DNA of 64,000 nt from Campylobacteraceae bacterium (GTDB lineage: Bacteria > Campylobacterota > Campylobacteria > Campylobacterales > Sulfurovaceae). The position numbers and the translations under genes were made by a program. The notes below the pieces were generated by a model. That model was not told where the DNA came from. It was given only the letters and a program-made list of their open reading frames with translations, and ran no database searches. Position 1 is the stretch's first letter, and each line of letters starts with the position of its first letter. Where the stretch lies: assembly GCA_027065045.1 (NCBI GenBank), contig JAMOOX010000152.1:1-64000 (forward strand), written 5' to 3'. Positions 1 to 9,546 of the stretch are shown here, piece after piece.

Positions 1-35
1 ACCATTCGGGGGTTCGAATCCCTCTACCCCATCCA
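1..35 (+). tRNA. tRNA-Gln, 3' part only
   Basis: Only the 3' end lies in the window. A T-arm (stem 8-12 with 20-24 around the loop TTCGAAT) is followed by the 3' acceptor strand at 25-31, a T discriminator and an encoded CCA at 33-35. The acceptor strand TACCCCA implies a 5' strand TGGGGTA, and the whole piece resembles the 3' half of bacterial tRNA-Gln. The anticodon is outside the window, so the amino acid is inferred from this resemblance. Confidence 0.75.
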
Positions 36-48
36 CCTATTTAAATGT

Positions 49-125
<77 letters not shown>

Positions 126-163
126 ATTATAAACAATTAATCTTTTTTATTGTCCCTTTTAAT

Positions 164-595
164 TTAAACATTTTTATCCTTTAAATTTAATATCTTTTCA
201 TCAAACATATCATTATCAAAATCAGTCGTATAATCATCATAATCTAAGTACACATCATCAATCAAACCTCTTCTAATAAGTTCTTTATGTATAGTTACAT
301 ACAACTTAGGGTTATGTAAATCAAAATCAAAGTTATAGTATGTTTCAAGATAATAATACATAGGTTGTTGATTATTAATACTTGAATGAAATCTCTTAAA
401 ATTGTACTTATTTATATATTCTTTTACACCCTCTTTTAACTCCTTAATTGATTGATAATCACTAATATAAATATCACTATATTTCAATGTTCTAAAGAAT
501 CTCTCTATAAAAATATTAATATGCTCTTTACTTGTATATTGGCTACCTTGGTCACTATTAAATATTTTTGGTTTTGGATATTTCTCTAAAATCCA
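164..595 (-). pseudogene. IS3-family transposase relic (C-terminal rve domain, internally deleted)
   Basis: The minus strand reads open from 595 to the stop at 164 and gives the C-terminal half of an IS3-family OrfB integrase: a block with FNSDQGSQYTSKEH, then FIERFFRTLKYSD, then the terminal INKYNFKRFHSSINN motif (the YxxxRxHSSL region). In intact family members about 35 residues separate the second catalytic Asp (SDQG) from the catalytic Glu (IERFF); here only 15 do. About 20 residues have been removed in frame, and the N-terminal half including the first catalytic Asp is missing. No terminal inverted repeats were seen. It cannot be a working transposase. Confidence 0.85.
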
Positions 596-602
596 TTATA
601 CT

Positions 603-767
603 ATTAGAAATGTAAAAGTGAAACTTAAAGTATCAGGACAGTTCAAATCATTTCAAGGTGCTAAGGATTATGCTAACTTGCGTTCTATTGTGGATACTTT
701 TAGAAAGAGAGGATTCAATGAATTTGAGTCGTTGGTTGGGGTTATTTCTGGGAAAAGTATTTTTTAG
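603..767 (+). pseudogene. IS66-like transposase C-terminal fragment
   Basis: A plus-strand frame ending at TAG 765-767 encodes about 54 residues beginning IRNVKVKLKVSGQF and continuing with a GAKDYANLRS segment. This resembles the C-terminal tail of IS66-family TnpC transposases (typically R-x-VKVKxKVSGxFR, then GA-x-FAxIRS). There is no start codon and nothing upstream belongs to it. The fragment abuts the oppositely oriented IS3 relic within about 8 bases, so one element probably inserted into or recombined with the other before both decayed. The family call rests on remembered motif similarity. Confidence 0.6.
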
Positions 768-833
768 TATTTAGGGGTGATTAGTTACAAATAGATAATA
801 TAATTCCTTTATCAAAACAAAAAGGATTTATTT

Positions 834-1115
834 ATGAAAAAAAATATATTTATAATACTTCTACTCACTCTATCGCTAGAAGCAAAAAAGAAAAATATTG
901 ATGTGAGCCAAATATATGGTAGGATTGAGTATGTAACTCATTTTGCTGATTATAAGATAGAGGTTGTAGAGCATTTTGAAGATTTGAAAGTGAAAGAGGT
1001 GAAACACTTTGCTAATAAAAAAGGTAGATGGAAGATTGTAACTTCATTCCCTGATTTTAAAATTCAAAAGGTTAAACATTTTGGAGACTTTAAAGTAAAA
1101 TATGTGGATAGATAG
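834..1115 (+). CDS. Small secreted protein, septoil-knot (DUF6150-like) repeat protein
   Basis: A 93-residue protein with a short hydrophobic signal peptide (residues 1 to about 17, ending LEA) preceded by a good ribosome binding site (AAAGGA). The mature part is a run of short imperfect repeats of 11 to 13 residues, each of the form hydrophobic-x-HFxDxKVxxV, for example VEHFEDLKVKEVKHF and VKHFGDFKVKYVD. This pattern is like the Bacterial 7(1) septoil knot family (formerly DUF6150), small beta-rich proteins of unknown role. The family call is from memory. The gene stands alone between transposase relics and another small secreted protein. Confidence 0.6.
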   Translation: MKKNIFIILLLTLSLEAKKKNIDVSQIYGRIEYVTHFADYKIEVVEHFEDLKVKEVKHFANKKGRWKIVTSFPDFKIQKVKHFGDFKVKYVDR

Positions 1116-1180
1116 CTAATATAATATAGACTTAATTTATTTTATATTATAATTAAATAATACAAAATAAAGGAGCTAGT

Positions 1181-1597
1181 ATGTTGAAGAAATTTTTATT
1201 TTTATTTCTGTTTCAAGCTGTTTTTTTAGTGAGTGCTAATGCTAAAAGTTTATATATTTCGGGTTATACATCTTATGATATTAGTCGTGGTAATATTAAT
1301 ATCTCTGTTGATAGAATTCATAATAAGCGAAGGAGTGGTCGTAGTGGTACTTTGAAATTGGCTATTTGGGTTACAAAGTATCGTTATAGAGGAGGGACTA
1401 TTAGTGGTTATGTAATTGGTGAGACTACTCTAGGGCAACTCTATGCTAATAAGTATTATGCTGATGTTTCAAGGACTGTAAATTATTATAGACCTCCAAG
1501 AGGTAGATATTATACCACATTTGTATTATCTGAATATAGAAATGGAAGGTATTTAACGGTAGATTATATTACTTATGATACTCGTAAACCATTTTAA
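1181..1597 (+). CDS. Secreted hypothetical protein
   Basis: A 138-residue protein preceded by AAAGGAG. Residues 1-22 form a typical signal peptide (LFLFLFQAVFLVSANA with an AxA-type cleavage site). The mature part is rich in Tyr, Arg, Gly and Ser and alternates hydrophobic and polar residues, suggesting a small beta-sandwich exported to the periplasm or surface. I do not recognise a family. It lies 65 bases after the septoil-knot-like gene in the same orientation and could be co-expressed with it. Its codon use is like that of its surroundings. Confidence 0.6.
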   Translation: MLKKFLFLFLFQAVFLVSANAKSLYISGYTSYDISRGNINISVDRIHNKRRSGRSGTLKLAIWVTKYRYRGGTISGYVIGETTLGQLYANKYYADVSRTVNYYRPPRGRYYTTFVLSEYRNGRYLTVDYITYDTRKPF

Positions 1598-1610
1598 TAG
1601 TTAATTATTT

Positions 1611-2714
1611 CTATATCTCATCAAATTTAGTTTGAGATACAGGGATAATAATCATCTCCCCCTCTTCTAAAAACTCTTTTGAAAAATTATTTGTTAGAAA
1701 TATCTCTTGCATTGTTGAGTTATTATCTATTGCAATTTGTTCTATGGATATTTTTTGGGTTGCGATATATGATATTAGATGAGTTTTTTTAGGTTTTATA
1801 ATTTTTATATCTTTGGATATAAGAGTATCATATAGTATATAATATTGAGGTAGTTTATCTTTGGGGATTATAATTGAACAATCTTGATTGAGTATTTTTG
1901 ACTTTTTGATATGGGCATTGAGAGTAAAAAATTTATCTATACCAATATCTATTTTTTGGGCTAATAGATATAGATTAGCTCCCTTTTTTAGAGATATTTC
2001 TGCAATTTTATTTTGATATAGATTATCTACTCCTAGAGATATATTCTCTCCTATCATAGCCAAAAGAATTATTTTTCTAATATAATCTCTACTCTCTTTT
2101 GGAAGATATTTTTTATTATCATCGGTTAATATAGATATATCATCACTACCTGCTATTTTGATAGCCTTAGAGACTCTACCCTCTCCACAATTATATGCCA
2201 AAATTGCCAAATACCATTTACCAAATTTTTTATGAAGATATTTAAAGTATTTAATAGCTGAATTTGTAGATAATATAGGGTCATATCGTTGGTCTATATA
2301 TCCATTTAGAGTAAGATTATACATCCGTGCAGTTGAGGGCATAAACTGCCATAATCCACCTGCTTTTTTGGGTGAGATAGCATTTGAGTTTAGTCCTGAT
2401 TCTATCATTGATATATATATAAACAAATCACTCATCTCATTATCTATTAATAAATATCTAAAAGTTGGAATATAGTGTCCTCCTCGTTTAAGAGAGTTTT
2501 TATAAAACTTTTTTAATCCTCTCTCTTTTTGACGAATAAAATTTTGAAACTCATCATCTACGATATAGCTTATGTCAATATCAAATTCGTTTAGTACATA
2601 GCTATAGCTTGGGTATTTATCTATAATATCAAAGCTATAAATATTGCTAATTAATAATATTAAAAAGAGTATTAATTTAATTTCTAATTTTGGTCTTTTA
2701 TATCTTTTAGGCAA
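1611..2714 (-). CDS. mltD: Membrane-bound lytic murein transglycosylase, MltD-like
   Basis: This 367-residue protein cleaves the glycan strands of peptidoglycan with formation of 1,6-anhydromuramic ends. Residues 11-27 form a signal or anchor segment. The SLT (lysozyme-like) domain spans about residues 85-195, with catalytic Glu105 in MIESGLNSNA followed by GGLWQFMPSTAR and the AYNCGEGRV motif. Two LysM-like segments follow (about 235-285 and 305-360). The reading frame begins at a TTG that overlaps the stop of the small upstream gene by 8 bases, which suggests translational coupling; an AGAGAGG stretch lies 13 bases upstream. The start is the least certain point. Confidence 0.85.
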   Translation of the reverse strand: MPKRYKRPKLEIKLILFLILLISNIYSFDIIDKYPSYSYVLNEFDIDISYIVDDEFQNFIRQKERGLKKFYKNSLKRGGHYIPTFRYLLIDNEMSDLFIYISMIESGLNSNAISPKKAGGLWQFMPSTARMYNLTLNGYIDQRYDPILSTNSAIKYFKYLHKKFGKWYLAILAYNCGEGRVSKAIKIAGSDDISILTDDNKKYLPKESRDYIRKIILLAMIGENISLGVDNLYQNKIAEISLKKGANLYLLAQKIDIGIDKFFTLNAHIKKSKILNQDCSIIIPKDKLPQYYILYDTLISKDIKIIKPKKTHLISYIATQKISIEQIAIDNNSTMQEIFLTNNFSKEFLEEGEMIIIPVSQTKFDEI

Positions 2715-2871
2715 GTGCTTTTAAAACCTCTCTTATTCTATCTTTTGATGATAAGTATAAAATTTGGCTATATTGTTGTTCTATTTTAATAGGTTTTTTA
2801 ATAACCTTTTTATAATCATTAATAGATATATTATTATTTAAAATTAATAAACTTAATGCCTCAATTAACAT
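2707..2871 (-). CDS. 54-aa hypothetical protein between the MoCF gene and mltD
   Basis: A short reading frame from ATG (2871-2869) to TAA (2709-2707) encoding 54 residues: a hydrophobic start (MLIEALSLLILNNN), then a basic helical part ending REVLKALA. It is preceded by AAAAGGA at a normal distance, begins 2 bases after the stop of the MoCF-domain gene, and its own stop overlaps the start of mltD. This tight packing argues that it is a real operon member. No family was recognised; a small membrane-associated or helical protein is possible. Confidence 0.6.
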   Translation of the reverse strand: MLIEALSLLILNNNISINDYKKVIKKPIKIEQQYSQILYLSSKDRIREVLKALA

Positions 2872-2873
2872 TT

Positions 2874-3626
2874 TTAATCCTTTTGAATATTATACTCTAT
2901 ACTGTTATTTTCTAAAAGCTCCACATATCTATCAAAACTACTTTTTGCCAACTCTTGATTTGCTGATACCACAGATATTGTCGTACTCCAATTATTTTTA
3001 TTTTTTTTAGGCAAAGATGATACATCTACACCTTGTGGCATACTTCTCATTAATGGTATAAAAATAGACTCTTTACATTTAGCTATTAGAGTATATCTAT
3101 AACTCTGTTTATAGGTAGGAAAAAAAGTTTTGAGGATACTTTCTATAATTGGGTGAGACATGTGTGGAAACCCTGGCATAAAGAAAAATCTTTTTTGTAG
3201 ATGAAAAGCAGGTATTCCATTGGTATAATTTTTGACTAATAATTCACTTTTTGGTGGTAGTTGAGCCATCTCTAGGGCATATTTAGATGTATTATTATCT
3301 TTTAATATTCTATTTTTTATTAATACTTCACACTCTTGATGTGTTTGTAGCTTTGTTTCAAAAGCCTTTGCTACACAATCTCTTGTATAGTCATCAGGTG
3401 TAGAACCAATCCCTCCAAAGCTAAATATTACACTATTTTCTATTGAAGCTATATATTTTATAGTAGATATTATAAGCTTAGGGTCATCTTCTATCACAAA
3501 AGAACCTGTTAAAATATTGCCATATTTGGCCAACTCTTGTGATACAAAATCAAAATGAGTATCTACTCTTCTTCTATTTAATATCTCACTTCCAATAATA
3601 AGTGCAAAAAACTTTGGATTTGTCAT
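2874..3626 (-). CDS. CinA-like molybdopterin-binding (MoCF) domain protein
   Basis: A 250-residue protein of the competence/damage-inducible CinA N-terminal family, carrying only the MoaB/MogA-like fold. Signature parts are GSEILNRRRVDTH near the N-terminus and FSFGGIGSTPDDYTRD at about residues 65-85. The C-terminal nicotinamide-nucleotide amidase domain of full CinA is absent. Relatives of the single-domain form are annotated as molybdopterin-binding or putative nucleotide pyrophosphatase; its substrate here is not evident. It lies 3 bases downstream of rpoD and 2 bases upstream of the 54-aa gene, probably one operon. Confidence 0.8.
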   Translation of the reverse strand: MTNPKFFALIIGSEILNRRRVDTHFDFVSQELAKYGNILTGSFVIEDDPKLIISTIKYIASIENSVIFSFGGIGSTPDDYTRDCVAKAFETKLQTHQECEVLIKNRILKDNNTSKYALEMAQLPPKSELLVKNYTNGIPAFHLQKRFFFMPGFPHMSHPIIESILKTFFPTYKQSYRYTLIAKCKESIFIPLMRSMPQGVDVSSLPKKNKNNWSTTISVVSANQELAKSSFDRYVELLENNSIEYNIQKD

Positions 3627-3629
3627 ATT

Positions 3630-5477
3630 TTACTCTTCTATATAATTTTTAAGCTTTCTACCTACTTTTGGGTGTTTGAGCTTTTTAATAGCACTACTTT
3701 CTATTTGACGGACTCTCTCTCTTGTTACATTTAGAGCCTTTCCTATCTCTTCAAGAGTTCTATCACTAGAATCAGGTAATAATCCAAATCTCATTCTAAT
3801 AACCTCTTTTTCTCTATCATTGAGTTGTCCTAAAACATCATCAATTTGATTATTAAGGTCATCTCTAAGTACTACATCTGTTGGACTAACTGTACTTGTA
3901 TCTTCTATAAAATCTCCAAATCTTCCATCATCTTCATCTCCTACTGGAGTCTCTAGGCTTACTGGTTCTTTTGTGATTTTAATAACATTTTTTACTTTAT
4001 CAACACTAAGTCCTACCTCTTTTGCGATTGTATCTAGGTCTGGGTCTCGTCCATTTTCTTGTAGGTGTTTTCGTATGATTTTATTAATTCTATTGATTGT
4101 TTCAATCATGTGGATTGGTATTCTAATAGTTCTTGCTTGGTCAGCTATGGCTCTACTTATAGCTTGTCTAATCCACCATGTAGCATAGGTTGAGAATTTA
4201 TAACCTTTTTCATACTCAAACTTATCAACTGCTTTCATAAGTCCAATATTTCCCTCTTGAATTAAATCAAGGAATGGTAATCCTCTATTTGTATATCTTT
4301 TTGCGATTGATACTACAAGTCTTAGGTTTGATTTTGCCATTCTTGTTTTGGCTTTTTCACTTTTGAGCTTACCTTGACGGATTTGATTTAGTATCTCTTC
4401 TAGTTTATCAGGGTCAAGATTGAAGCTATCTTTAGATGCCTCTCTTGTCTCAAATAGTTTTTTAATCTCTACATAAGTACTTACCATTGTAGTCTCTGGT
4501 ACAGCATCAATAATATCATCTTTACTCATATTTATAATATTATCTAAAATATCATTATGATTTTTTCTCAAAATATCGTTAAATAGAGGTAGTTTATACT
4601 CTAATCTTTTGAGTTCTTTATCAAATCCATCATCACTTCTAAGAGCAGTTTCCATCGCTTTTACAAGTTCATTAATTAGCTTACTTGTTGGTCCTAAGTT
4701 TAGTAGAGATTGTTTAAGTAGCTCTTTTTTAAATGCTACTTTTAATCTCTCATGAACTATTTTACTATGTTCTATAGTTTCATCCTCTAATACTTTTTCT
4801 AACTCACCAACTGCTTTTAGCCAATCTTTTTTGCTTTTTTCAAGTCTTTTAAAGCTCTCAATTACTTGTTTTGCTCTATCTTTTGTAGAACTTGTAGATG
4901 AAGTCTCTTCTTCGCTATCTTCATCATCTTTGGTATCACTACTATCTTCAAAGCTTTTAAATAGCTCTTTTACTCGTCTTTCACGGTTTAATAGTGGTTC
5001 TTTGTAGTTTATAATATATCGTACTAAATATGGAACAGAACATATAGCATCAATAATAATATCTTCACCCTCTTCAATTTGGATACTAAGTTCTATCTCC
5101 TCTTCTTTGGTAAGAAGTAGAATTTTACCCATCTCTCGTAAGTACATTCTTACAGGGGAATCACTTCTACTCCACTCTAAGAGTTCTTTCTCTTTTGTGA
5201 AATCAAAGAAATCTATCTCTTCTTTACTATTTTTTTTTCTATTACTTGCTTCTCTTTTTTTGAGCTTTGCACTTAACTCTTTTGCATATTGAGAGGCACT
5301 AATAATCTTAATGCCCCTATCTTTTGCAAATTTTTCTATTTTTTTTGTATGTGCAAGAGTAGGTTGTTTATCAAATTCTTTGACAATATTTTCATAAGTT
5401 ATATTATCATTTTTTTTCTTTTTAGAAAAAAGTTCTTCTACTTTACTAATACTATCAATTTTTTTTGCCGTTGCCAT
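3630..5477 (-). CDS. rpoD: RNA polymerase primary sigma factor (sigma-70)
   Basis: A 615-residue housekeeping sigma factor. An N-terminal region 1.1-like part is followed by region 1.2 ([12 protein letters not shown], about residue 106) and an acidic non-conserved insert (about 175-200). Region 2 includes [15 protein letters not shown] and [17 protein letters not shown] for core binding, promoter melting and -10 recognition. Regions 3 and 4 follow, ending in the helix-turn-helix [20 protein letters not shown] that reads the -35 element. The ATG at 5477 follows a GGAGCTC ribosome site. It leads the operon that continues with the MoCF gene, the 54-aa gene and mltD. Length is normal for Campylobacterota. 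Confidence 0.97.
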   Translation of the reverse strand: MATAKKIDSISKVEELFSKKKKNDNITYENIVKEFDKQPTLAHTKKIEKFAKDRGIKIISASQYAKELSAKLKKREASNRKKNSKEEIDFFDFTKEKELLEWSRSDSPVRMYLREMGKILLLTKEEEIELSIQIEEGEDIIIDAICSVPYLVRYIINYKEPLLNRERRVKELFKSFEDSSDTKDDEDSEEETSSTSSTKDRAKQVIESFKRLEKSKKDWLKAVGELEKVLEDETIEHSKIVHERLKVAFKKELLKQSLLNLGPTSKLINELVKAMETALRSDDGFDKELKRLEYKLPLFNDILRKNHNDILDNIINMSKDDIIDAVPETTMVSTYVEIKKLFETREASKDSFNLDPDKLEEILNQIRQGKLKSEKAKTRMAKSNLRLVVSIAKRYTNRGLPFLDLIQEGNIGLMKAVDKFEYEKGYKFSTYATWWIRQAISRAIADQARTIRIPIHMIETINRINKIIRKHLQENGRDPDLDTIAKEVGLSVDKVKNVIKITKEPVSLETPVGDEDDGRFGDFIEDTSTVSPTDVVLRDDLNNQIDDVLGQLNDREKEVIRMRFGLLPDSSDRTLEEIGKALNVTRERVRQIESSAIKKLKHPKVGRKLKNYIEE

Positions 5478-5548
5478 GGATATGAGCTCCTGTATATAGA
5501 GGTAGTTTTGAGATATTATATCTAAAAATCTTTAAACCTCTTGACCAC

Positions 5549-6715
5549 CTAATAATCTGTGATATTATCTACAATATCCAAAGCTCTATTTTTAGCACTC
5601 TCTACATCATTATCTAATACCAATGATACTGCCATTCTTCTACCTTTGTGAGACTCTGGTTTGCTAAATACTCTTACAAAACTATTCTCACTAAAAGCAC
5701 TATTTGGCACTTCAAGAGATGGATTAGAGTTGTCATTTTTGGCTTTATATGCTCCACTTGCACCTGCACCCAAAAACTTAAACTCTAAAGGTAAGCCTAA
5801 GACAGCTCTAATATGTAATGCAAATTCACTTTGAGATTGAGTAATAAGTGTTACCATTCCTGTATCATGTGGGCGAGGGCTAAGTTCTGAAAAATATACC
5901 TCATCATCTTTGATAAAAAACTCTACTCCAAATATTCCTCTTCCTCCAAGTCCATCTGTTACAGCTTTGGCTATATCTTTGGCTTTATTAAGTGCTATAT
6001 CACTCATTGGCATTGGTTGCCATGATAATATATAATCTCCATCTTGTTGAATATGTCCTATTGGTTCACAAAATATTGTATTATTAGCACCTTTTACAGT
6101 AAGAAGTGTAATCTCATAATCAAACTTTATAAACTCTTCTACTATTAATTCACTAGCATCACCTCTTGCCTCTTTGGCTATCTCCCATGAGTTGCTTATA
6201 TCATCAAAACTTTTAGCAATACTTTGTCCATGTCCTGAACTACTCATAACTGGTTTAATTACACAAGGAAATCCAATCTCTTTTGATGCCTCTTCTAACT
6301 CATCTATTGTTTTTACAAATTTATATTTACTTGTGGTTAATCCAAGCTCTTCAGAGGCAAAGACTCTAATATTTTTTCTATTCATAGTTTTACTAACTGC
6401 TTCAGCATTTGGAATTACATTAAATCCTCTGCTCTCTGCTTCAAAAAGTGCATCTATACTAAGTGCCTCAACTTCAGGTAATATAAAAGATGGTTGATAC
6501 TTCTCAATCACCTCTAGTAGTGCATTTTTATCTTGCATATCTACTACTACTTTATGATTTGCTACCAAGTGAGCAGGAGCATTATCATACTTATCTACTG
6601 CAACTACTTCCACTCCTAATCTTTGAGCCTCAATAGCCACCTCTTTGCCAAGTTCTCCTGAACCTAATAACATTATTTTAATAGCATCTTTTTTAAGTGG
6701 GGTTGTAAATTTCAT
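5549..6715 (-). CDS. purT: Formate-dependent phosphoribosylglycinamide formyltransferase
   Basis: A 388-residue ATP-grasp enzyme that makes formyl-glycinamide ribonucleotide from GAR, formate and ATP, the third step of purine synthesis. The N-terminal Rossmann part begins with [20 protein letters not shown]. The ATP-grasp core contains [17 protein letters not shown] and the metal-binding [20 protein letters not shown]. Length matches E. coli PurT. Use of free formate rather than formyl-tetrahydrofolate fits a cell that also encodes formate dehydrogenase (34131-36200). It is separated from rpoD by 71 bases and transcribed in the same direction. Confidence 0.96.
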   Translation of the reverse strand: MKFTTPLKKDAIKIMLLGSGELGKEVAIEAQRLGVEVVAVDKYDNAPAHLVANHKVVVDMQDKNALLEVIEKYQPSFILPEVEALSIDALFEAESRGFNVIPNAEAVSKTMNRKNIRVFASEELGLTTSKYKFVKTIDELEEASKEIGFPCVIKPVMSSSGHGQSIAKSFDDISNSWEIAKEARGDASELIVEEFIKFDYEITLLTVKGANNTIFCEPIGHIQQDGDYILSWQPMPMSDIALNKAKDIAKAVTDGLGGRGIFGVEFFIKDDEVYFSELSPRPHDTGMVTLITQSQSEFALHIRAVLGLPLEFKFLGAGASGAYKAKNDNSNPSLEVPNSAFSENSFVRVFSKPESHKGRRMAVSLVLDNDVESAKNRALDIVDNITDY

Positions 6716-6817
6716 CTTTAGTTTCCTATAATCTATTTTTATCTGATTATACTATCTTAAGACTTAAATGAAATTTTGATATAATGTTGAATTAACTAAT
6801 TTTGGAAAGCTTTATGT

Positions 6818-8026
6818 ATGATTGACCGTTATCTTCTATACTCTGTAATGTTCTTATTGGGTATATCACTTGTTATGAGTTATTCCCTATCTACTTATAT
6901 TGTAGTACACTTAGAGTATGATATTAATCATTTTTTTATTAGACAACTTTTTGCTGTAAGTATAGGGTTTCTTACTATAATTATTTTGAGTTGGTTAGAC
7001 CCTGATAAGTGGTTTAATTTTATTGGGTTATCTCTTTTTATACTATTTTTACTACTTCTTATTGTAATGCAATTTTTACCATCTACTTATGTAAATGCTG
7101 TAAGTGGGGCAAAGAGGTGGATTAGATTAGGGGCTGTATCTATTGCACCAGTAGAGTTTTTCAAAATTGGATTTGTCTTTTTTTTGGCTTGGAGCTTTTC
7201 TCGTAAGCTTTTAGATAGGACTAATATGAGCTTCAAAGAAGAAGTTAGGGTATTTTTACCATATATATTTGTATTTTTTGTAGCCGTTATACTTATAGCA
7301 GTTCTTCAAAAAGATTTAGGGCAAGTTGTGGTCCTTGGGGCTACTTTGGCAATTTTATTTCTATTTGCTGGTAGTAGTTTTAAATTTTTCTTCTCTCTTC
7401 TTGGTAGTGCTTTGGTGGCTATGATAATCTTGATTTTATCAGCACCACATAGGATAGCTAGAGTTGCTAGTTGGTGGTCAGTAGTCCAAGATAAGATATT
7501 ATCAATATTTCCATTTGAAGTAGTAAAAGAGCTTAAAATAGAGACTACACAAGTACCATATCAAATCTCAAACTCTCTTAATGCTATACATAATGGGGGT
7601 ATTTGGGGTAAAGGGCTTAGTAGTGGGCAGTTTGAATTGGGATATTTAAGTGAAGTCCATACAGATTTTGTATTAGTTGGGATTACAGAAGAGTTTGGTT
7701 TGGTTGGTATATTTGTAGTATCATTTGTAATGCTTTTTACAATATATAGAATATTCAAAATATCAGCACAGGTCAAAAATCCAACATATTATCTATTTTC
7801 AGTAGGGGTTGGACTGCTTATATCATTATCATTTATTATCAATAGTTTTGGAGTATCAGGGATATTTCCTATCAAGGGTATAGCTGTGCCATTTTTAAGT
7901 TATGGTGGTTCGCATATTATGGCATCATCATTAGCTATTGGATTAATTATAATGATTTCTAAAAAACGGGTTAGTAAAGATGAGGTAGATTTAAATTTAA
8001 TAAAGGAGAAAAAAGATGATAAATAA
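6818..8026 (+). CDS. ftsW: SEDS-family peptidoglycan polymerase FtsW
   Basis: A 402-residue integral membrane protein with about ten transmembrane segments. Family motifs are visible: GAKRWIRLG (about residue 91), the conserved HTDFVLVGITEEFG loop (about 285) and the C-terminal AVPFLSYGGSHIMASS. SEDS proteins polymerise lipid II; FtsW does so at the division septum with its partner PBP. The overlap of 11 bases with murG, the gene that makes lipid II, favours FtsW over RodA. The ATG at 6818 is preceded by GGAAAG; the ATG 4 bases earlier runs into a stop after three codons. Confidence 0.9.
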   Translation: MIDRYLLYSVMFLLGISLVMSYSLSTYIVVHLEYDINHFFIRQLFAVSIGFLTIIILSWLDPDKWFNFIGLSLFILFLLLLIVMQFLPSTYVNAVSGAKRWIRLGAVSIAPVEFFKIGFVFFLAWSFSRKLLDRTNMSFKEEVRVFLPYIFVFFVAVILIAVLQKDLGQVVVLGATLAILFLFAGSSFKFFFSLLGSALVAMIILILSAPHRIARVASWWSVVQDKILSIFPFEVVKELKIETTQVPYQISNSLNAIHNGGIWGKGLSSGQFELGYLSEVHTDFVLVGITEEFGLVGIFVVSFVMLFTIYRIFKISAQVKNPTYYLFSVGVGLLISLSFIINSFGVSGIFPIKGIAVPFLSYGGSHIMASSLAIGLIIMISKKRVSKDEVDLNLIKEKKDDK

Positions 8027-9047
8027 TAAACGAGTAATAGTCTTGACAGGTGGTGGGACTGGAGGACATTTATCAATAGTTAAAGCTATAAAAACAAAAC
8101 TTTCATATTATAAAATGGTATATATAGGTTCTACAAAAGGACAAGATAAAGAGTGGTTTGAAAATGACCCTGATTTTTTTAGAAAATATTTTTTGGATAC
8201 TAGGGGAGTATTTAATCAAGGTTTTTTTGGTAAAATTCGCTCAATTGCAATGTTTTTAAATGCAACAAGAGAGGCTATAGAGATATTAAAAGAACTCAAC
8301 CCAAAAGTAGTATTTTCAGTTGGTGGATACTCATCAGCACCTGTAGCCTATGGTGCAAAATTTCTTAAAATCCCTCTTGTAATACATGAACAAAATGCAG
8401 TAACAGGAAGATTAAACCAAAAACTAGAGAGTTATGCAACTCACTTTATATCTTCATATAGAGATGATTCTCCTATCAAAGAGTATCCTATCAAAGAAGA
8501 ATTTTTTATTAAAAGAAGAGTACGAACAGAGATAAAATGTATATTCTTTGTAGGTGGTTCACAAGGTGCAGTAGCTATTAATAAACTAGCACTATCATTA
8601 GCCAAAGATTTAGATAAGAGAGGGATTAAAATTATCCATCAAGCAGGGAATAATAATATAGAAGATGTCAAAAAAGAGTATGAAGAGTTGGGTATCCATG
8701 CTAAAGTATTTGGATATAGTACAAATATATCATCATATATGAATGAAGCAGATATTGCAATATCAAGGTCAGGTGCTTCAACTCTATGGGAGCTTAGTGC
8801 TAATGGATTACCTGCTATATTTATCCCATATCCTTATGCCGTAGGAGACCACCAATATCATAATGCACAATTTCTAAGAGATAAAGATTTAGCTTGGATT
8901 ATGAGAGAAGATGAGATAGATAATGATAAAATATTAGATATTTTAGATAATGAAGATATATCTTCTAAAAGTAAATCTCTTGGACATATTATAGATTCAA
9001 CAGGTGATATTAAAATTGCTCGACTATTAAAAGAGTTTTTAAATTAA
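8016..9047 (+). CDS. murG: UDP-GlcNAc:lipid I N-acetylglucosaminyltransferase
   Basis: A 343-residue GT28 glycosyltransferase that converts lipid I to lipid II on the cytoplasmic membrane face. The glycine-rich GGTGGHLS motif lies at residues 12-19, VIHEQNAVTGRLN at about 125, FVGGSQGAVAIN begins the C-terminal domain, and the donor site motif reads ISRSGASTLWELSANGLPA. Its start lies inside the end of ftsW with AAAGGAG as ribosome site, so the two are translationally coupled. Length is typical. Confidence 0.96.
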   Translation: MINNKRVIVLTGGGTGGHLSIVKAIKTKLSYYKMVYIGSTKGQDKEWFENDPDFFRKYFLDTRGVFNQGFFGKIRSIAMFLNATREAIEILKELNPKVVFSVGGYSSAPVAYGAKFLKIPLVIHEQNAVTGRLNQKLESYATHFISSYRDDSPIKEYPIKEEFFIKRRVRTEIKCIFFVGGSQGAVAINKLALSLAKDLDKRGIKIIHQAGNNNIEDVKKEYEELGIHAKVFGYSTNISSYMNEADIAISRSGASTLWELSANGLPAIFIPYPYAVGDHQYHNAQFLRDKDLAWIMREDEIDNDKILDILDNEDISSKSKSLGHIIDSTGDIKIARLLKEFLN

Positions 9048-9126
9048 AAAATATTTTAGCTAATTGGATATTAATATTTAATATGATATGATTTCAAAAA
9101 TTTAATGATATTAGGGTAGAATAAGT

Positions 9127-9540
9127 ATGGAACAAACATTATCAATTATAAAGCCAGATGCAGTAGCTAAAGGTGTAATAGGAAAAATCTTAGATAGATT
9201 TGAGAGTAACGGATTAATAGTAAGAGCTACTAAGAAAATTCAATTAACTAAAGCTGATGCAGAAGCATTTTATGCAGTTCATGCTGAGAGACCATTTTTT
9301 GGTGAATTAGTAGAGTTTATGATTTCTGGTCCTGTTGTAGTAACAGTATTAGAGGGTGAAAATGCAATGGCTAAAAATAGAGACTTAATGGGTGCAACTA
9401 ATCCAAAAGAGGCAGAAGCTGGTACAATTAGAGCTGATTTTGCTGATTCTATTGATGCTAATGCAGTTCATGGTAGTGATAGCGTAGAGAATGCTACTAA
9501 TGAGATTAATTTCTTCTTTGCTCAAAGAGAATTAGTTTAA
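9127..9540 (+). CDS. ndk: Nucleoside diphosphate kinase
   Basis: A 137-residue enzyme that equilibrates nucleoside di- and triphosphates by ping-pong transfer through a phosphohistidine. The N-terminus ([10 protein letters not shown]), the [10 protein letters not shown] segment and the active-site NAVHGSDS with His115 are intact. Length is normal. It opens a probable operon with yceD, rpmF and plsX, which follow at spacings of 6, 15 and 9 bases. Confidence 0.97.
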   Translation: MEQTLSIIKPDAVAKGVIGKILDRFESNGLIVRATKKIQLTKADAEAFYAVHAERPFFGELVEFMISGPVVVTVLEGENAMAKNRDLMGATNPKEAEAGTIRADFADSIDANAVHGSDSVENATNEINFFFAQRELV

Positions 9541-9546
9541 TCTATT

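Noticed and set aside
834-1115. The repeated HFxDxK units as a DNA tandem repeat or CRISPR-like array
   Set aside because: The repeats are protein-level and imperfect; at DNA level the units differ in length and sequence. No CRISPR array was seen anywhere in the window.
6818-8026. RodA rather than FtsW
   Set aside because: The overlap with murG is the usual division-cluster arrangement, although sequence alone cannot fully exclude RodA.
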